Shown here piece after piece: positions 29,216 to 37,970 of a DNA stretch of 64,000 bases. Numbering within the stretch: position 1 is the first letter of the stretch; every line of letters starts with the position of its first letter. Where the stretch lies: NCBI RefSeq assembly GCF_030362835.1, contig NZ_JAUCGQ010000001.1:1157461-1221460 (forward strand), in the 5' to 3' direction. A program made the translations under genes and the position numbers. The notes below the pieces were generated by a model. The model was not told the origin of the DNA. It worked only from the letters and a program-made list of their open reading frames with translations, and did no database searches. Source of the DNA: Cellulomonas alba. GTDB taxonomy: Bacteria > Actinomycetota > Actinomycetes > Actinomycetales > Cellulomonadaceae.

Positions 29216-31099
29216 ATGGCCGACAGCAACTCCCCGCAAGACGGCGGCATCAGCCGCGACCGCATCCGCGAGACGAAGCGCGGTATCGAGGACTCGCTCC
29301 TCGCGCGGCCGGGGGTCGTAGGCGTCGACATCGGCGAGAAGTGGTCGGACGGATCGCCGACCGGGCGGCAGTCCATCGTCGTGCACGTGCAGCGCAAGGG
29401 CGACCACGTGCCGGCGCACGAGCGCATCCCCGAGAGCATCGACGGCGTGCCGACGGACGTCGTCGAGCACCGGGTGCGCCTCCTGGTGGCCCAGGCCGAC
29501 GCTGGCGACGCCACCTCGACCGAGCCCGCCGGCGCCGGCCGTTACCGCCCGCTCGCCGGCGGCACGAGCTTCGGCCCGGCGTCACCGGTGACGGTGCCCG
29601 TGGACGGGCAGGCGCAGCTCCGAAGCGTCAACGGCACGCTCGGCCTCCTCGTCACCGACCTGCTCTCGGGCCGCACGCTGGGGCTGACGAACTGGCACGT
29701 CGCGGCCGGCGACGGCCTCGAGGACCCCGGCAGCACGTGGGTCCAGCCCGCCCTGGCCGACGGTGGCAACGCGTCGCGCGACCGCGTCGGGGCTCTCGTG
29801 CGCGGTGCGCTGACTGATCGGATGGACGCGGCCGTCGTGGCGCTCGCACCCGGGACGCCGTGGCTGCCGGGCATCGTCGAGATCGGCCTCGTCACGGGCG
29901 CGGCCGCGGCGCAGGAGGGCACGGAGGTTCGCAAGCGCGGACGCACCACCGGCCTCACGCACGGCAAGGTGGTCTCCACCGACTTCAGCACGTCGGTCGA
30001 CTTCGGGCCGGGCACGGGGTGGCGGACGCTGCGCGACCAGGTTCGCGTCGAGCCGCTGGACGGCGACGGCCCCTTCTCGTCCGAGGGCGACTCGGGTTCG
30101 GCGGTCGTCGACGAGCAGGGACGCGTGGTCGCCCTGCTCTGGGCCGGCGAGGACGACGGCAGCTACTCGGTCGCGAGCCCGATCGCCGGCGTGCTCGACG
30201 CGCTCGGCGTGACCGTCGCGACGTCGGCCTCCGCCGCGGCGCTCGCCGCGCGACGCGGACGGCGCAGCTCGGCCGGCACGGGGAGGCAGGCGTCCGCGTC
30301 GGCCGCTCGGACGGGCGGCCGCCGACGTGCGGCCGGGGCGCGCGACGGGCGGGGCGGACGAGCCGCGGCTGCCGGGCGGCGGCAGGCGCCGCAGGCGGGG
30401 CACGGCCACGCGGGCCGTTCCGGTGCGGAGGCGCAGCCGTTCACGGAGCCCTTCACCGAGCCGTTCACCGAGCCGTTCACCGAGCCCTTCACGGAGCCCT
30501 TCACGGAGCCGTTCACCGAGGCGCTCACGACCAACCCGTTCACCGAGCCGTTGCCGTTCACCGAACCCTTCACGGAGCCGTTCACCGAACCGTTCACGGA
30601 GCCCTTCACCGAACCGTTCACCGAGGCGCTCGGAGCCAACCCGTTCACCGAACCCTTCACGGAGCCCTTCACCGAACCCTTCACGGAACCCTTCACCGGG
30701 CCCTTCACGGAGGCGCTCGGAGCCAACCCGTTCACGGAACCCTTCACGGAACCCTTCACCGAACCGTTCACCGAACCGTTCACGGAGCCCTTCACCGAAC
30801 CGTTCACCGAGCCGTTCACCGAGGCGCTCAGAGCCAACCCCTTCACTGAGCCGTTCACCGAGCCCTTCACGGAACCGTTCACCGAACCCTTCACCGAGCC
30901 GTTCACCGAGCCCTTCACCGAGGCGCTCCACCAGTCGCGCCACGCGTCGGGCGCCGCCGGTCGCGGGAGCGCGGCCGCGCGCGCATGGGCCGCGGGCTTC
31001 GCCGCGGCGCGTCGTCAGGCGCAGGCCCAGGCCCTGCGCCGCGCGTACTGGGCGGGCTACCTGGCGGCGCGCCGGCGCTACGGGTCCGGCGGGCGCTGA
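29216..31099 (+). CDS. Cytosolic trypsin-like serine protease with PFTE repeat tail
   Basis: A 627-residue protein. Residues 1 to about 95 are a leader domain ([19 protein letters not shown], then [11 protein letters not shown]) seen in bacterial S1 proteases related to plant NAL1. The protease domain follows with an intact triad: H161 (TNWHVAAG), D204 (RMDAAVV) and S293 (EGDSGSAV). There is no signal peptide, so it should act inside the cell. Residues about 330-405 are a basic, Gly/Arg/Ala-rich linker. Residues about 408-571 hold 35 PFT units, mostly PFTE, in five blocks separated by EAL-x-x-N. The last 50 residues are two similar basic amphipathic helices ([11 protein letters not shown] and [12 protein letters not shown]). 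GAGGAG precedes the ATG. Divergent from the sigma/CHAT operon and followed after 25 nt by an APH-like gene. Confidence 0.87.
   Translation: MADSNSPQDGGISRDRIRETKRGIEDSLLARPGVVGVDIGEKWSDGSPTGRQSIVVHVQRKGDHVPAHERIPESIDGVPTDVVEHRVRLLVAQADAGDATSTEPAGAGRYRPLAGGTSFGPASPVTVPVDGQAQLRSVNGTLGLLVTDLLSGRTLGLTNWHVAAGDGLEDPGSTWVQPALADGGNASRDRVGALVRGALTDRMDAAVVALAPGTPWLPGIVEIGLVTGAAAAQEGTEVRKRGRTTGLTHGKVVSTDFSTSVDFGPGTGWRTLRDQVRVEPLDGDGPFSSEGDSGSAVVDEQGRVVALLWAGEDDGSYSVASPIAGVLDALGVTVATSASAAALAARRGRRSSAGTGRQASASAARTGGRRRAAGARDGRGGRAAAAGRRQAPQAGHGHAGRSGAEAQPFTEPFTEPFTEPFTEPFTEPFTEPFTEALTTNPFTEPLPFTEPFTEPFTEPFTEPFTEPFTEALGANPFTEPFTEPFTEPFTEPFTGPFTEALGANPFTEPFTEPFTEPFTEPFTEPFTEPFTEPFTEALRANPFTEPFTEPFTEPFTEPFTEPFTEPFTEALHQSRHASGAAGRGSAAARAWAAGFAAARRQAQAQALRRAYWAGYLAARRRYGSGGR
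30437..30928 (+). repeat. Array of 35 twelve-base units coding PFT(E)
   Basis: In-frame 12-bp units of the form CCS-TTC-ACS-GAR code Pro-Phe-Thr-Glu. There are 35 PFT units in five blocks of 7, 7, 6, 8 and 7. The first four blocks end in EALTTN, EALGAN, EALGAN and EALRAN; the last ends in EALHQ. Third positions vary freely (CCG/CCC, ACC/ACG/ACT, GAG/GAA) while the peptide is nearly invariant; exceptions are one PL insertion and one Glu-to-Gly. The pattern fits selection on the peptide plus repeat expansion. It is coding, not a CRISPR array. Confidence 0.95.
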
Positions 31100-31124
31100 G
31101 CCGGGCGGAAGGACGAGGGTCGTC

Positions 31125-31982
31125 ATGTCGGTCGAGATCGAGTCGGGCGGGGTCGTCGCACGCGGTGCGTCGACCACCGGCCGGCACGCGGCTGCGGCGC
31201 TGACGCTCGTCCCCGATCTCGCGGCCCCGCCTGCCGCGCCGCCCCGGCACGTCGCGCCCGCGACGGACGGGGGCCACGAGCTGGTTCGCGAGCTCGAGGC
31301 GGCCGTCGACCGCCTGCACGACGAGGGCCCGACGCCTGGTGCACGCGCCGATCTCGACGGCCTGCTCGGCGCGTGGGCCGACGCCCTGATGCGCGTCCAC
31401 CGCTCGCGGCTCACGGCACTGACGCCCGTCGCGCCCTTGCCGTGGGTGCTCGTCGAGCCGCTGCCCGGCTGGCTCGAGTACCTTCCCGCGGACGCGGGCC
31501 CGGCGTGGGCGGTGCGGGCGCATCCTGGCGTGCGCCGGGCGGTCGAGCTCACGCGCTCGACGTGGTCGGCGGCGCAGTGGGTCCACGGCGACCCGACGGG
31601 CGACGAGGTCGTCGTCGTGGAGACGAGCCACGGCCCGCGCGCCGAGCTGAGCGCGGCGGCCGGTCGCGGCGACCCGCGCTGGGACGTCGCGGCGGCGCTC
31701 GACTGGCTGGCAGTCGCGCTCGGACCGGCGCTCGACCCTGCGTGGCGCATCGACCCCGGCGCCCGGTTCCTGGCCGCCTACCGCGACCTCGGCGGCGACG
31801 CGACGCCGAGCCGTGCGATGGCGGTGGCCCGCACCCTGCTGACGGCCGTCGAGTGGAGCGCGCAGCTCGCGGTGGCGCAGGAGCCGGACGACGACGAGCG
31901 GGCGTGGCTGGCCGGTCTGTGGACGCGACCCCTCGAGCTGATCGGGGCGGTGCGCCCGCTGTCGTCCGCCCGCTCGCGCTGA
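31125..31982 (+). CDS. Degenerate aminoglycoside phosphotransferase-like protein
   Basis: A 285-residue soluble protein. The C-terminal half resembles the APH kinase fold: [13 protein letters not shown] at the position of the HGDxHxxN catalytic loop, [18 protein letters not shown] at the position of the DP-x-x-DLA helix, and [12 protein letters not shown] near the end, all typical of the family. The loop is short by one residue, the Asn is replaced by an acidic residue and the IDxE metal motif is missing, so catalysis is doubtful. The N-terminal 120 residues lack a clear Gly-rich loop. It starts 25 nt after the repeat protease with GGAAGG upstream, so the two are probably co-transcribed and may bind each other. 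Family call is moderate. Confidence 0.65.
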   Translation: MSVEIESGGVVARGASTTGRHAAAALTLVPDLAAPPAAPPRHVAPATDGGHELVRELEAAVDRLHDEGPTPGARADLDGLLGAWADALMRVHRSRLTALTPVAPLPWVLVEPLPGWLEYLPADAGPAWAVRAHPGVRRAVELTRSTWSAAQWVHGDPTGDEVVVVETSHGPRAELSAAAGRGDPRWDVAAALDWLAVALGPALDPAWRIDPGARFLAAYRDLGGDATPSRAMAVARTLLTAVEWSAQLAVAQEPDDDERAWLAGLWTRPLELIGAVRPLSSARSR

Positions 31983-32008
31983 CGCCACCGGAACGAGCCC
32001 GAGACGGG

Positions 32009-32044
32009 ACGAGCCCCTCACCGCCGAGGCGGGAAGGGGCTCGT
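32009..32044. terminator. Bidirectional terminator between the APH-like gene and rplA
   Basis: A 10-bp outer stem (ACGAGCCCCT with AGGGGCTCGT) encloses an inner CCGCC/GGCGG helix. It lies between two convergent genes and can serve both strands. It also marks the edge of the accessory module. Confidence 0.75.
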
Positions 32045-32063
32045 CGTCGCTGCGGGGACCGCG

Positions 32064-32783
32064 TCAGGCGGCGTCGTCCTCGACCGTCAGGTTCCGGGTC
32101 TTGTTCTGGTCGAACAGGATGCCGGGGCCGTTCGTCGTGGAGATCGTGGCCTTCGCGATGTAGCGGCCCTTCGACGCGGCCGGCTTGAGACGAAGGATCT
32201 CGTCGAGCGCGGCGGCGTAGTTCTCCACCAGCTGGACGTCGGAGAACGACGTCTTGCCGATGATGAAGTGCAGGTTCGCGTGGCGGTCGACGCGGAACTC
32301 GATGCGGCCACCCTTGATGTCGGACACGGCCTTGGCCACGTCCATCGTCACGGTGCCCGTCTTCGGGTTCGGCATGAGGCCGCGGGGACCGAGGACCTTG
32401 CCGAGACGGCCGACCTTGCCCATGAGGTCCGGGGTCGCGACGGCGGCGTCGAAGTCCGTCCAGCCGCCGGCCACCTTCTCGATGAGCTCGTCGCCGCCGA
32501 CCTCGTCCGCACCCGCGGCGCGGGCCTGCTCGGCGCGCTCGCCGTTGGCGAAGACGATGACGCGGGCGGTCTTGCCCGTGCCGTGCGGGAGGTTGACGGT
32601 GCCGCGGACCATCTGGTCCGCCTTGCGCGGGTCGACACCGAGACGGAAGACGACCTCGACGGTCGCCGGGTACTTGGTGGTCGACGTCTCCTGCGCGAGG
32701 CGCACGGCCTCGAGCGGGCTGTAGAGCTTGCCGGCCTCGATCTTCTCGGCCGCGGCGCGGTACGCCTTGCTGTGCTTTGCCAT
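32064..32783 (-). CDS. rplA: 50S ribosomal protein L1
   Basis: L1 forms the mobile stalk that moves tRNA out of the E site and represses the L11 operon in many bacteria. It has 239 residues with the family stretch [20 protein letters not shown] near residue 130. It lies 75 nt after rplK. Unusually, rplJ does not follow directly: the accessory module stands between. Confidence 0.97.
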   Translation of the reverse strand: MAKHSKAYRAAAEKIEAGKLYSPLEAVRLAQETSTTKYPATVEVVFRLGVDPRKADQMVRGTVNLPHGTGKTARVIVFANGERAEQARAAGADEVGGDELIEKVAGGWTDFDAAVATPDLMGKVGRLGKVLGPRGLMPNPKTGTVTMDVAKAVSDIKGGRIEFRVDRHANLHFIIGKTSFSDVQLVENYAAALDEILRLKPAASKGRYIAKATISTTNGPGILFDQNKTRNLTVEDDAA

Positions 32784-32858
32784 CTGCTTGTTCTCCTGTT
32801 CAGCAGTCGTGGTCGAACGGGCCGCACACGGGCCCTGCCACTGGGTGGTGCGGGGAGG

Positions 32859-33290
32859 TCAGGCCTCGACCTTGATCCCCATCGACCGGGCGGTGCCGGC
32901 GATGATCTTCTCCGCGGCGTCGAGGTCGTTCGCGTTGAGGTCCTCGAGCTTGGTGCTCGCGATCTCGCGGACCTGCTCCTTGGTGAGCGTCGCGACCTTG
33001 ACGGTGTGCGGCGTGGGCGAGCCCTTGGCGACGCCCGCGGCCTTCTTGATGAGCTCGGCGGCCGGCGGCGTCTTCGTGATGAAGGTGAACGAGCGGTCCT
33101 CGTACACCGTGATCTCGACGGGGATGACGTTGCCGCGCTGGGCCTCGGTCGCCGCGTTGTACGCCTTGCAGAACTCCATGATGTTCACGCCGTGCTGACC
33201 CAGCGCGGGGCCGATCGGCGGGGCGGGCGTCGCGGCGCCGGCCTTGATCTGGAGCTTGATGAGGCCGGTGACCTTCTTCTTGGGGGGCAT
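32859..33290 (-). CDS. rplK: 50S ribosomal protein L11
   Basis: L11 binds the GTPase-associated centre and is needed for RelA-type stringent signalling. It has 143 residues with the N-terminal motif [20 protein letters not shown], site of thiostrepton contact in other species. The ATG at 33290 gives [14 protein letters not shown]. It lies 94 nt after nusG. Confidence 0.97.
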   Translation of the reverse strand: MPPKKKVTGLIKLQIKAGAATPAPPIGPALGQHGVNIMEFCKAYNAATEAQRGNVIPVEITVYEDRSFTFITKTPPAAELIKKAAGVAKGSPTPHTVKVATLTKEQVREIASTKLEDLNANDLDAAEKIIAGTARSMGIKVEA

Positions 33291-33384
33291 GAGCCTCCCC
33301 CTTCCTTGGTTCGTGGGCCGACGCCGTGGGCGATGACCCGGTTGCAGTGGCCGCCGCACGAGCGACGGCCGAGGGAACCGTTCG

Positions 33385-34176
33385 TCAGATCTTGGCGACC
33401 TGGCTGAACGAGAGCTCGACCGGGGTCTCCCGGCCGAAGATCGAGACGAGCACCTTCAGCTTCTGGTTCTCGGCGTTGATCTCGGAGATCGTCGCCGGGA
33501 GCGTGTCGAACGGGCCGTCGGTGACCGTGACCGACTCGCCGACCGTGAAGTCGACCTTGACCGCCGTGGTGCTCTTGGCCGCCGCCGCCGTGGGCGCGGC
33601 CTTCGGGGCGATCGCGGGCGCGAGCATCGAGAAGACCTCGTCCAGCGTGAGCGGGACGGGCTGGTGCGTGTGGCCCACGAAGCCGGTGACGCCCGGCGTG
33701 TGCCGGACCGCGCCCCACGACTCGTCGGTGAGGTCCATGCGGACGAGGACGTAGCCCGGGATCCGGACGCGCTTGACGACCTTGCGCTGCGCGTTCTTGA
33801 TCTCGACGACCTCCTCCATGGGGACCTCCACCTCGTAGATGAAGTCCTCCATGTTGAGGCTCTGCGTGCGGTTCTCGAGGTTCGCCTTCACGCGGTTCTC
33901 GTAGCCGGCGTACGAGTGGATGACGTACCACTCGCCGGGCTGGGAGCGCAGGCGCGCCTTGAACGCCTCGACCGGGTCCTCGTCGACGTCGGGCTCGGAG
34001 TCCGCAGCGTCCTGCGGCTCGACGGCGTCCTCGAGCGCGACCTCGGCCTGCTCGGCCTGCTCGTCCTGCGCGTCGTCGGCGACGGTCTGCTCGTCCTCGA
34101 CTGCCTCGACCGAGGTCAGGGCGTCCTCGAGCTCCGCCTCGGCGCCCGTGGTGGGCTCCTGCGACTCCTGCGACAC
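33385..34176 (-). CDS. nusG: Transcription termination/antitermination protein NusG
   Basis: NusG binds RNA polymerase and links it to Rho or to S10 on the ribosome. It has 263 residues. The first 80 or so are an acidic tail (Glu/Asp/Ala), then the NGN domain ([19 protein letters not shown]), an Ala/Pro-rich insert of about 25 residues ([16 protein letters not shown]) and the KOW domain ([19 protein letters not shown]). Acidic tails are common in actinobacterial NusG. The GTG at 34176 is chosen. It lies 94 nt after secE. Confidence 0.95.
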   Translation of the reverse strand: MSQESQEPTTGAEAELEDALTSVEAVEDEQTVADDAQDEQAEQAEVALEDAVEPQDAADSEPDVDEDPVEAFKARLRSQPGEWYVIHSYAGYENRVKANLENRTQSLNMEDFIYEVEVPMEEVVEIKNAQRKVVKRVRIPGYVLVRMDLTDESWGAVRHTPGVTGFVGHTHQPVPLTLDEVFSMLAPAIAPKAAPTAAAAKSTTAVKVDFTVGESVTVTDGPFDTLPATISEINAENQKLKVLVSIFGRETPVELSFSQVAKI

Positions 34177-34270
34177 GTGCGAACCTGCTTTCTCCTGCGA
34201 TGTGCGCTGCACCGGCGTGGGCGTCTCTCGCCGCACGGCCGGGGGTGGCGGCCCGCCGGCCGCGGCTAGG

Positions 34271-34555
34271 TCAGCCGAAGACCCAGAACGTCAGCTTGCC
34301 GACCCCCAGGTCGACGACCGTGACGAAGGCCATGATGACCGCGACGAACACGAGCACGACGCCCGTGTAGGTGACGAGCTCCGACCGGGTCGGCCGCACG
34401 ACCTTCTTCAGCTCGGCGACGACCTGACGCCAGAACAGCGCGATGCGTGCGAACAGGCCCCGGCGGGCCGGCGCCTTGCGGGCCGTCCTGGCCGACGACG
34501 TGCGCGACGCCGAGTCCCCGGCGTCGGACGCCGCAGTCGGTGCTGTCTCGCTCAC
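34271..34555 (-). CDS. secE: Preprotein translocase subunit SecE
   Basis: SecE clamps SecY in the membrane. It has 94 residues with the conserved amphipathic helix [20 protein letters not shown] and one C-terminal membrane helix. A Ser/Thr/Ala-rich tail of about 30 residues precedes them. It starts with GTG at 34555, with AGGGG 6 nt upstream. It lies 56 nt after tRNA-Trp, the usual order. Confidence 0.95.
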   Translation of the reverse strand: MSETAPTAASDAGDSASRTSSARTARKAPARRGLFARIALFWRQVVAELKKVVRPTRSELVTYTGVVLVFVAVIMAFVTVVDLGVGKLTFWVFG

Positions 34556-34611
34556 GTCATGCCCCTACGTCTCGTCGTGGCCACCGGCACCCGGACGGGT
34601 GCCGACGTGCG

Positions 34612-34684
34612 CAGGGCAGACAGGACTCGAACCTGCAACCTGCGGTTTTGGAGACCGCTGCGCTACCAATTGCGCCACTGCCCT
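34612..34684 (-). tRNA. trpT: tRNA-Trp (anticodon CCA)
   Basis: A 73-nt cloverleaf. The acceptor stem AGGGCAG pairs with CTGCCCT, the anticodon loop reads CTCCAAA with CCA, and the T-loop has GGTTCGAGTCC. The 3' CCA is not encoded. It lies before secE, as in most actinobacteria. Confidence 0.97.
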
Positions 34685-34768
34685 ACGGCGGTGCGGTCGC
34701 CACGAGCGCCGTCTCGAGCCCGCTCGCGGGCACGGCACATCATGACGGACGTCAACCGCCGGGGGTTC

Positions 34769-34797
34769 ACTGTACGCGACGACGAGCGTCGGGTCGA
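34769..34797 (-). promoter_or_regulatory. Candidate promoter of tRNA-Trp/secE/nusG
   Basis: On the minus strand -35 TCGACC (34792-34797) and -10 TACAGT (34769-34774) are spaced 17 bp apart. Transcription would start about 78 nt before tRNA-Trp. The other 290 nt up to the divergent aminotransferase gene show no ORF. Confidence 0.5.
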
Positions 34798-34959
34798 ACC
34801 GCCCGCACCGACCCTATCCCGCGCCGGGTCCCGCGCCTGTCCGCGGGCCGGCCACCTCCCGACGGGCCGCACCAGCCGACTCCGTGGACGAGGGCGCCGG
34901 GCTCGCCGCAGCGGGCGCCCGCGGGACGAAAGGCGGTTCGGCCGACGCGTGACCTCTGC

Positions 34960-34965
34960 CACTAT
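34960..34965 (+). promoter_or_regulatory. -10-like hexamer 7 nt before the aminotransferase start
   Basis: CACTAT is followed by exactly 7 nt and then GTG at 34973. This spacing puts the transcription start at the start codon, so the mRNA is probably leaderless. No clear -35 is seen. Confidence 0.45.
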
Positions 34966-34972
34966 GGACGCC

Positions 34973-36208
34973 GTGAGCGAGCCCACGTCGCAGTCCTCCG
35001 CCGCCCCCCGTCCGCGTGTGTCTGCACGCCTCGCCGCGATCGCCGAGTCGGCGACGCTCGCGGTCGACGCGAAGGCCAAGGCGCTCAAGGCCGCCGGCCG
35101 CCCGGTGATCGGGTTCGGCGCGGGCGAGCCGGACTTCCCGACGCCGGACTACATCGTCGAGGCAGCGGTCGCTGCCGCGAAGGACCCCGCGAACCACCGG
35201 TACACGCCGGCCGCGGGCCTGCCTGCGCTGCGCGACGCCATCGCGGCCAAGACGCTGCGCGACTCGGGGTACGAGGTGAGCGGCTCGTCGGTGCTCGTGA
35301 CGAACGGCGGGAAGCAGGCCGTCTTCCAGGCGTTCGCGGCGGTCGTGGACCCGGGCGACGAGGTGCTGCTGCCCGCGCCGTACTGGACGACCTACCCGGA
35401 GGCGATCCGCCTCGCGGGCGGCGAGCCCGTGGAGGTGTTCGCGGGCGCCGACCAGGGCTACCTCGTGACGGTCGAGCAGCTCGAGGCGGCGCGCACGCCG
35501 CGCACCAAGGCCCTGCTGTTCTGCTCGCCGTCCAACCCGACCGGCGCCGTGTACTCCGCGGAGCAGACCGCCGAGATCGGGCGATGGGCGCTCGAGCACG
35601 GCATCTGGGTCATCACGGACGAGATCTACGAGCACCTGACGTACGACGGCGCGGCGTTCACGCCGATCGTCCGCGTCGTGCCCGAGCTCGCCGACACGTC
35701 CATCGTGCTCAACGGCGTCGCCAAGACGTACGCCATGACGGGCTGGCGCGTCGGCTGGATGATCGGCCCGTCGGACGTCATCAAGGCCGCCACCAACCTG
35801 CAGTCCCACCTGACGTCGAACGTGGCGAACGTGTCGCAGCGCGCGGCGCTCGCCGCCGTGAGCGGCGACCTGTCCGCCGTCGACGAGATGCGGACCGCGT
35901 TCGACCGCCGGCGGCGCACGATCGTCGACATGCTCGGCGCGATCGACGGCGTGGACATCCCGGTGCCGCAGGGCGCCTTCTACGCGTACCCGTCGGTCGA
36001 GCGGCTGCTGGGCCGCACCGTCCGGGGCGTCACGCCGCGGACGTCCGCCGAGCTCGCGAGCCTGATCCTCGACGAGGTCGAGGTCGCCGTCGTGCCGGGC
36101 GAGGCGTTCGGGCCCAGCGGCTTCCTGCGGTTCTCGTACGCGCTCGCCGACGCCGACCTCGTCGAGGGCGTCGGCCGCGTCCAGAAGCTGCTCGCCGAAG
36201 CCGAGTGA
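34973..36208 (+). CDS. Pyridoxal-phosphate aminotransferase, aspartate aminotransferase type
   Basis: A class I aminotransferase of 411 residues, fold type I, cytosolic. It probably transfers the amino group between aspartate and 2-oxoglutarate. Family motifs are clear: [12 protein letters not shown] at the start, [23 protein letters not shown], and the PLP lysine K251 in [15 protein letters not shown]. The same gene stands next to tRNA-Trp and secE in many actinobacteria. An ATG at 34964 would add three residues; GTG at 34973 fits a leaderless transcript better. Substrate is from family knowledge only. Confidence 0.9.
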   Translation: MSEPTSQSSAAPRPRVSARLAAIAESATLAVDAKAKALKAAGRPVIGFGAGEPDFPTPDYIVEAAVAAAKDPANHRYTPAAGLPALRDAIAAKTLRDSGYEVSGSSVLVTNGGKQAVFQAFAAVVDPGDEVLLPAPYWTTYPEAIRLAGGEPVEVFAGADQGYLVTVEQLEAARTPRTKALLFCSPSNPTGAVYSAEQTAEIGRWALEHGIWVITDEIYEHLTYDGAAFTPIVRVVPELADTSIVLNGVAKTYAMTGWRVGWMIGPSDVIKAATNLQSHLTSNVANVSQRAALAAVSGDLSAVDEMRTAFDRRRRTIVDMLGAIDGVDIPVPQGAFYAYPSVERLLGRTVRGVTPRTSAELASLILDEVEVAVVPGEAFGPSGFLRFSYALADADLVEGVGRVQKLLAEAE

Positions 36209-36209
36209 C

Positions 36210-37067
36210 GTGACGGGTCTCGCCGTCGAGGTCGCGGGCCTTCGCCGCTCCTACGGCGAGACCCGCGCGGTCGACGGCGTGGACCTGGCGGTCGCCGCGG
36301 GCGAGTGCGTCGCGGTGCTCGGGCCCAACGGCGCGGGCAAGACGACCACCGTCGAGATCCTCGAGGGGTTCCGGCGGCGCGACGCCGGGGACGTCCGTGT
36401 GCTCGGCGTCGACCCCGCGTCCGGCGGCCGCGACTGGCGCTCGCGGCTCGGCATCGTGCTGCAGTCGGACGACGAGCGCCTCGACGCGACCGTGACCGAG
36501 CTCGTGCACCACTTCGCCCGGTACTACGCGGACCCGCGCGACCCCGAGGAGCTCATCGACGCCGTCGGGCTGCGCGCCAAGGCGGGCGCCCGCGGCCGCG
36601 CGCTCTCCGGCGGTCAGCGCCGCCGGCTCGACGTCGCGCTCGGCATCGTCGGCCGCCCCGAGCTGGTGTTCCTCGACGAGCCGACGACCGGCTTCGACCC
36701 CGAGGCGCGGCGGGCGTTCTGGGACCTCGTCGACGGGCTGCGCGCCGACGGGACGACCGTGCTGCTGACCACGCACTACCTCGAGGAGGCCGAGCGCCTC
36801 GCCGACCGGGTCGTCGTCGTGGACCACGGCCGGGTGGTCGCCGAGGGACCGCCCGCGACCCTCGGCGGACGGGCGGCGCGCCGCGCGGTCGTGCACTGGG
36901 ACGAAGACGGTGCGCCGCGTCAGGAGCGGACCGAGACGCCCACGGCGGCCGTCGCAGCGCTGGCCGCGCGGTTCGGCGGCGAGGTGCCGGGGCTGCGCGT
37001 GCAGCGACCGACGCTCGAGGACGTCTACCTCGGACTCGTCGGCGCGGACGCGCAGGAGGAGCCATGA
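36210..37067 (+). CDS. ABC transporter ATP-binding protein (drug or lipid exporter type)
   Basis: A 285-residue ATPase. Walker A is GPNGAGKTTT, the signature LSGGQRRRLDVAL, and Walker B LVFLDEPTTGFD; the H-loop follows in TTHYLEEAERLADR. It is of the DrrA/CcmA class that pairs with an ABC-2 permease. A GTG start lies one base after the aminotransferase stop, so the genes may be co-transcribed. It overlaps the permease by 4 nt (ATGA). The substrate cannot be told. Confidence 0.92.
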   Translation: MTGLAVEVAGLRRSYGETRAVDGVDLAVAAGECVAVLGPNGAGKTTTVEILEGFRRRDAGDVRVLGVDPASGGRDWRSRLGIVLQSDDERLDATVTELVHHFARYYADPRDPEELIDAVGLRAKAGARGRALSGGQRRRLDVALGIVGRPELVFLDEPTTGFDPEARRAFWDLVDGLRADGTTVLLTTHYLEEAERLADRVVVVDHGRVVAEGPPATLGGRAARRAVVHWDEDGAPRQERTETPTAAVAALAARFGGEVPGLRVQRPTLEDVYLGLVGADAQEEP

Positions 37068-37912
37068 GCCGGGCCGACGTCGCGGGGGCCGAGCGGACGC
37101 GGCCGGCGCTGCCGGGCACGGTCCGGCTGGCGGGTGCGCGCGTCGGCTACGAGCTGCGCGCCTACTTCCGCGAGCGCGACGCGGTCGTCTTCATCTTCGC
37201 GTACCCGGTGATCATGCTGGCGATCTTCGCGTCGGTGTTCGGCAAGGACGACGCCACCGTCGGGCCGGGCGTCCCGTTCACGCAGTACTTCCTGCCGGGC
37301 ATGATCGCGACCGGCGTCATGCTCTCGAGCTTCCAGAACATCGCCACGTCCATCGCCGTCGAGCGCGACCAGGGCTCGCTCAAACGGCTGCGCGGCACAC
37401 CTCTCCCGTCGGCGTCGTACTTCCTCGGCAAGGTCGGGCAGGTGCTCGTCGCGACGTTGCTGCAGACGGGTCTGCTGCTGGCGGCCGCCGGGCTGCTGTT
37501 CGGCGTCGACCTGCCGACCAGCGCGGAAGCGTGGCTGACGTTCTCGTGGGTGTTCGTGCTCGGCATCGCCGCCGGGACGCTCGCGGGCGTCGCCTTCTCG
37601 TCGGTGCCGCGGACCTCGCGCTCGGCGACCGCCGTCGTCGTGCCGATCGTGCTCGTCCTCCAGTTCATCTCCGGCGTCTTCTTCGTGTTCAACGACCTGC
37701 CCTCCTGGATGCAGGCGATCGCATCGGTCTTCCCCCTCAAGTGGCTCGCTCAGGGCATGCGGTCGGTGTTCCTGCCGGCCGGCGCGGAAGCGTTCGAGGT
37801 GAGCGGCTCCTGGCAGCACGGGCTGACGGCGGTCGTGCTGGTGGTCTGGTCGGTCGCGTCGCTGCTCGTGGCGGTCCGCACGTTCCGGTGGCTGCGCCGC
37901 GACGAGTCCTGA
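37064..37912 (+). CDS. ABC-2 type permease
   Basis: A 282-residue membrane protein with six hydrophobic segments, for example VVFIFAYPVIMLAIFASVF and VVVPIVLVLQFISGVFFVF. The ABC-2 stretch ERDQGSLKRLRGTPLP is present. With the preceding ATPase it should form an exporter. The two-component system downstream, 58 nt away, may control it, though it has its own likely start signal. Confidence 0.9.
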   Translation: MSRADVAGAERTRPALPGTVRLAGARVGYELRAYFRERDAVVFIFAYPVIMLAIFASVFGKDDATVGPGVPFTQYFLPGMIATGVMLSSFQNIATSIAVERDQGSLKRLRGTPLPSASYFLGKVGQVLVATLLQTGLLLAAAGLLFGVDLPTSAEAWLTFSWVFVLGIAAGTLAGVAFSSVPRTSRSATAVVVPIVLVLQFISGVFFVFNDLPSWMQAIASVFPLKWLAQGMRSVFLPAGAEAFEVSGSWQHGLTAVVLVVWSVASLLVAVRTFRWLRRDES

Positions 37913-37957
37913 GAGGGGTCTCATCGAACCGTCGGCGAGCCGTCGGCGGGTCCGCGC

Positions 37958-37963
37958 GATACT
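37958..37963 (+). promoter_or_regulatory. -10-like hexamer 7 nt before the sensor kinase start
   Basis: GATACT is followed by 7 nt and the ATG at 37971. As with other genes here, this suggests leaderless transcription. There is no clear -35. Confidence 0.45.
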
Positions 37964-37970
37964 GGCGGCC

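Noticed and set aside
30163..30918. Gly/Ser/Val repeat protein on the minus strand opposite the PFTE array
   Set aside because: It is the antisense reading of the repeat codons, has no ribosome-binding site, and the plus-strand protease is well supported.
30437..30928. Regular repeats as a possible CRISPR array
   Set aside because: The units are 12 bp, in frame, without spacers and code a constant peptide.
30437..30928. Graspetide or lanthipeptide precursor
   Set aside because: No ATP-grasp ligase, LanM/LanKC or leader-binding domain is encoded nearby; kept only as a weak idea in the repeat finding.
25248..31982. Genomic island of phage or transposon origin
   Set aside because: No integrase, transposase, inverted repeats or attachment site were seen, and base composition matches the flanks by eye.
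36210..37912. ABC transporter as a dedicated antibiotic resistance pump
   Set aside because: The ATPase and permease motifs are general; nothing in the sequence indicates the substrate.
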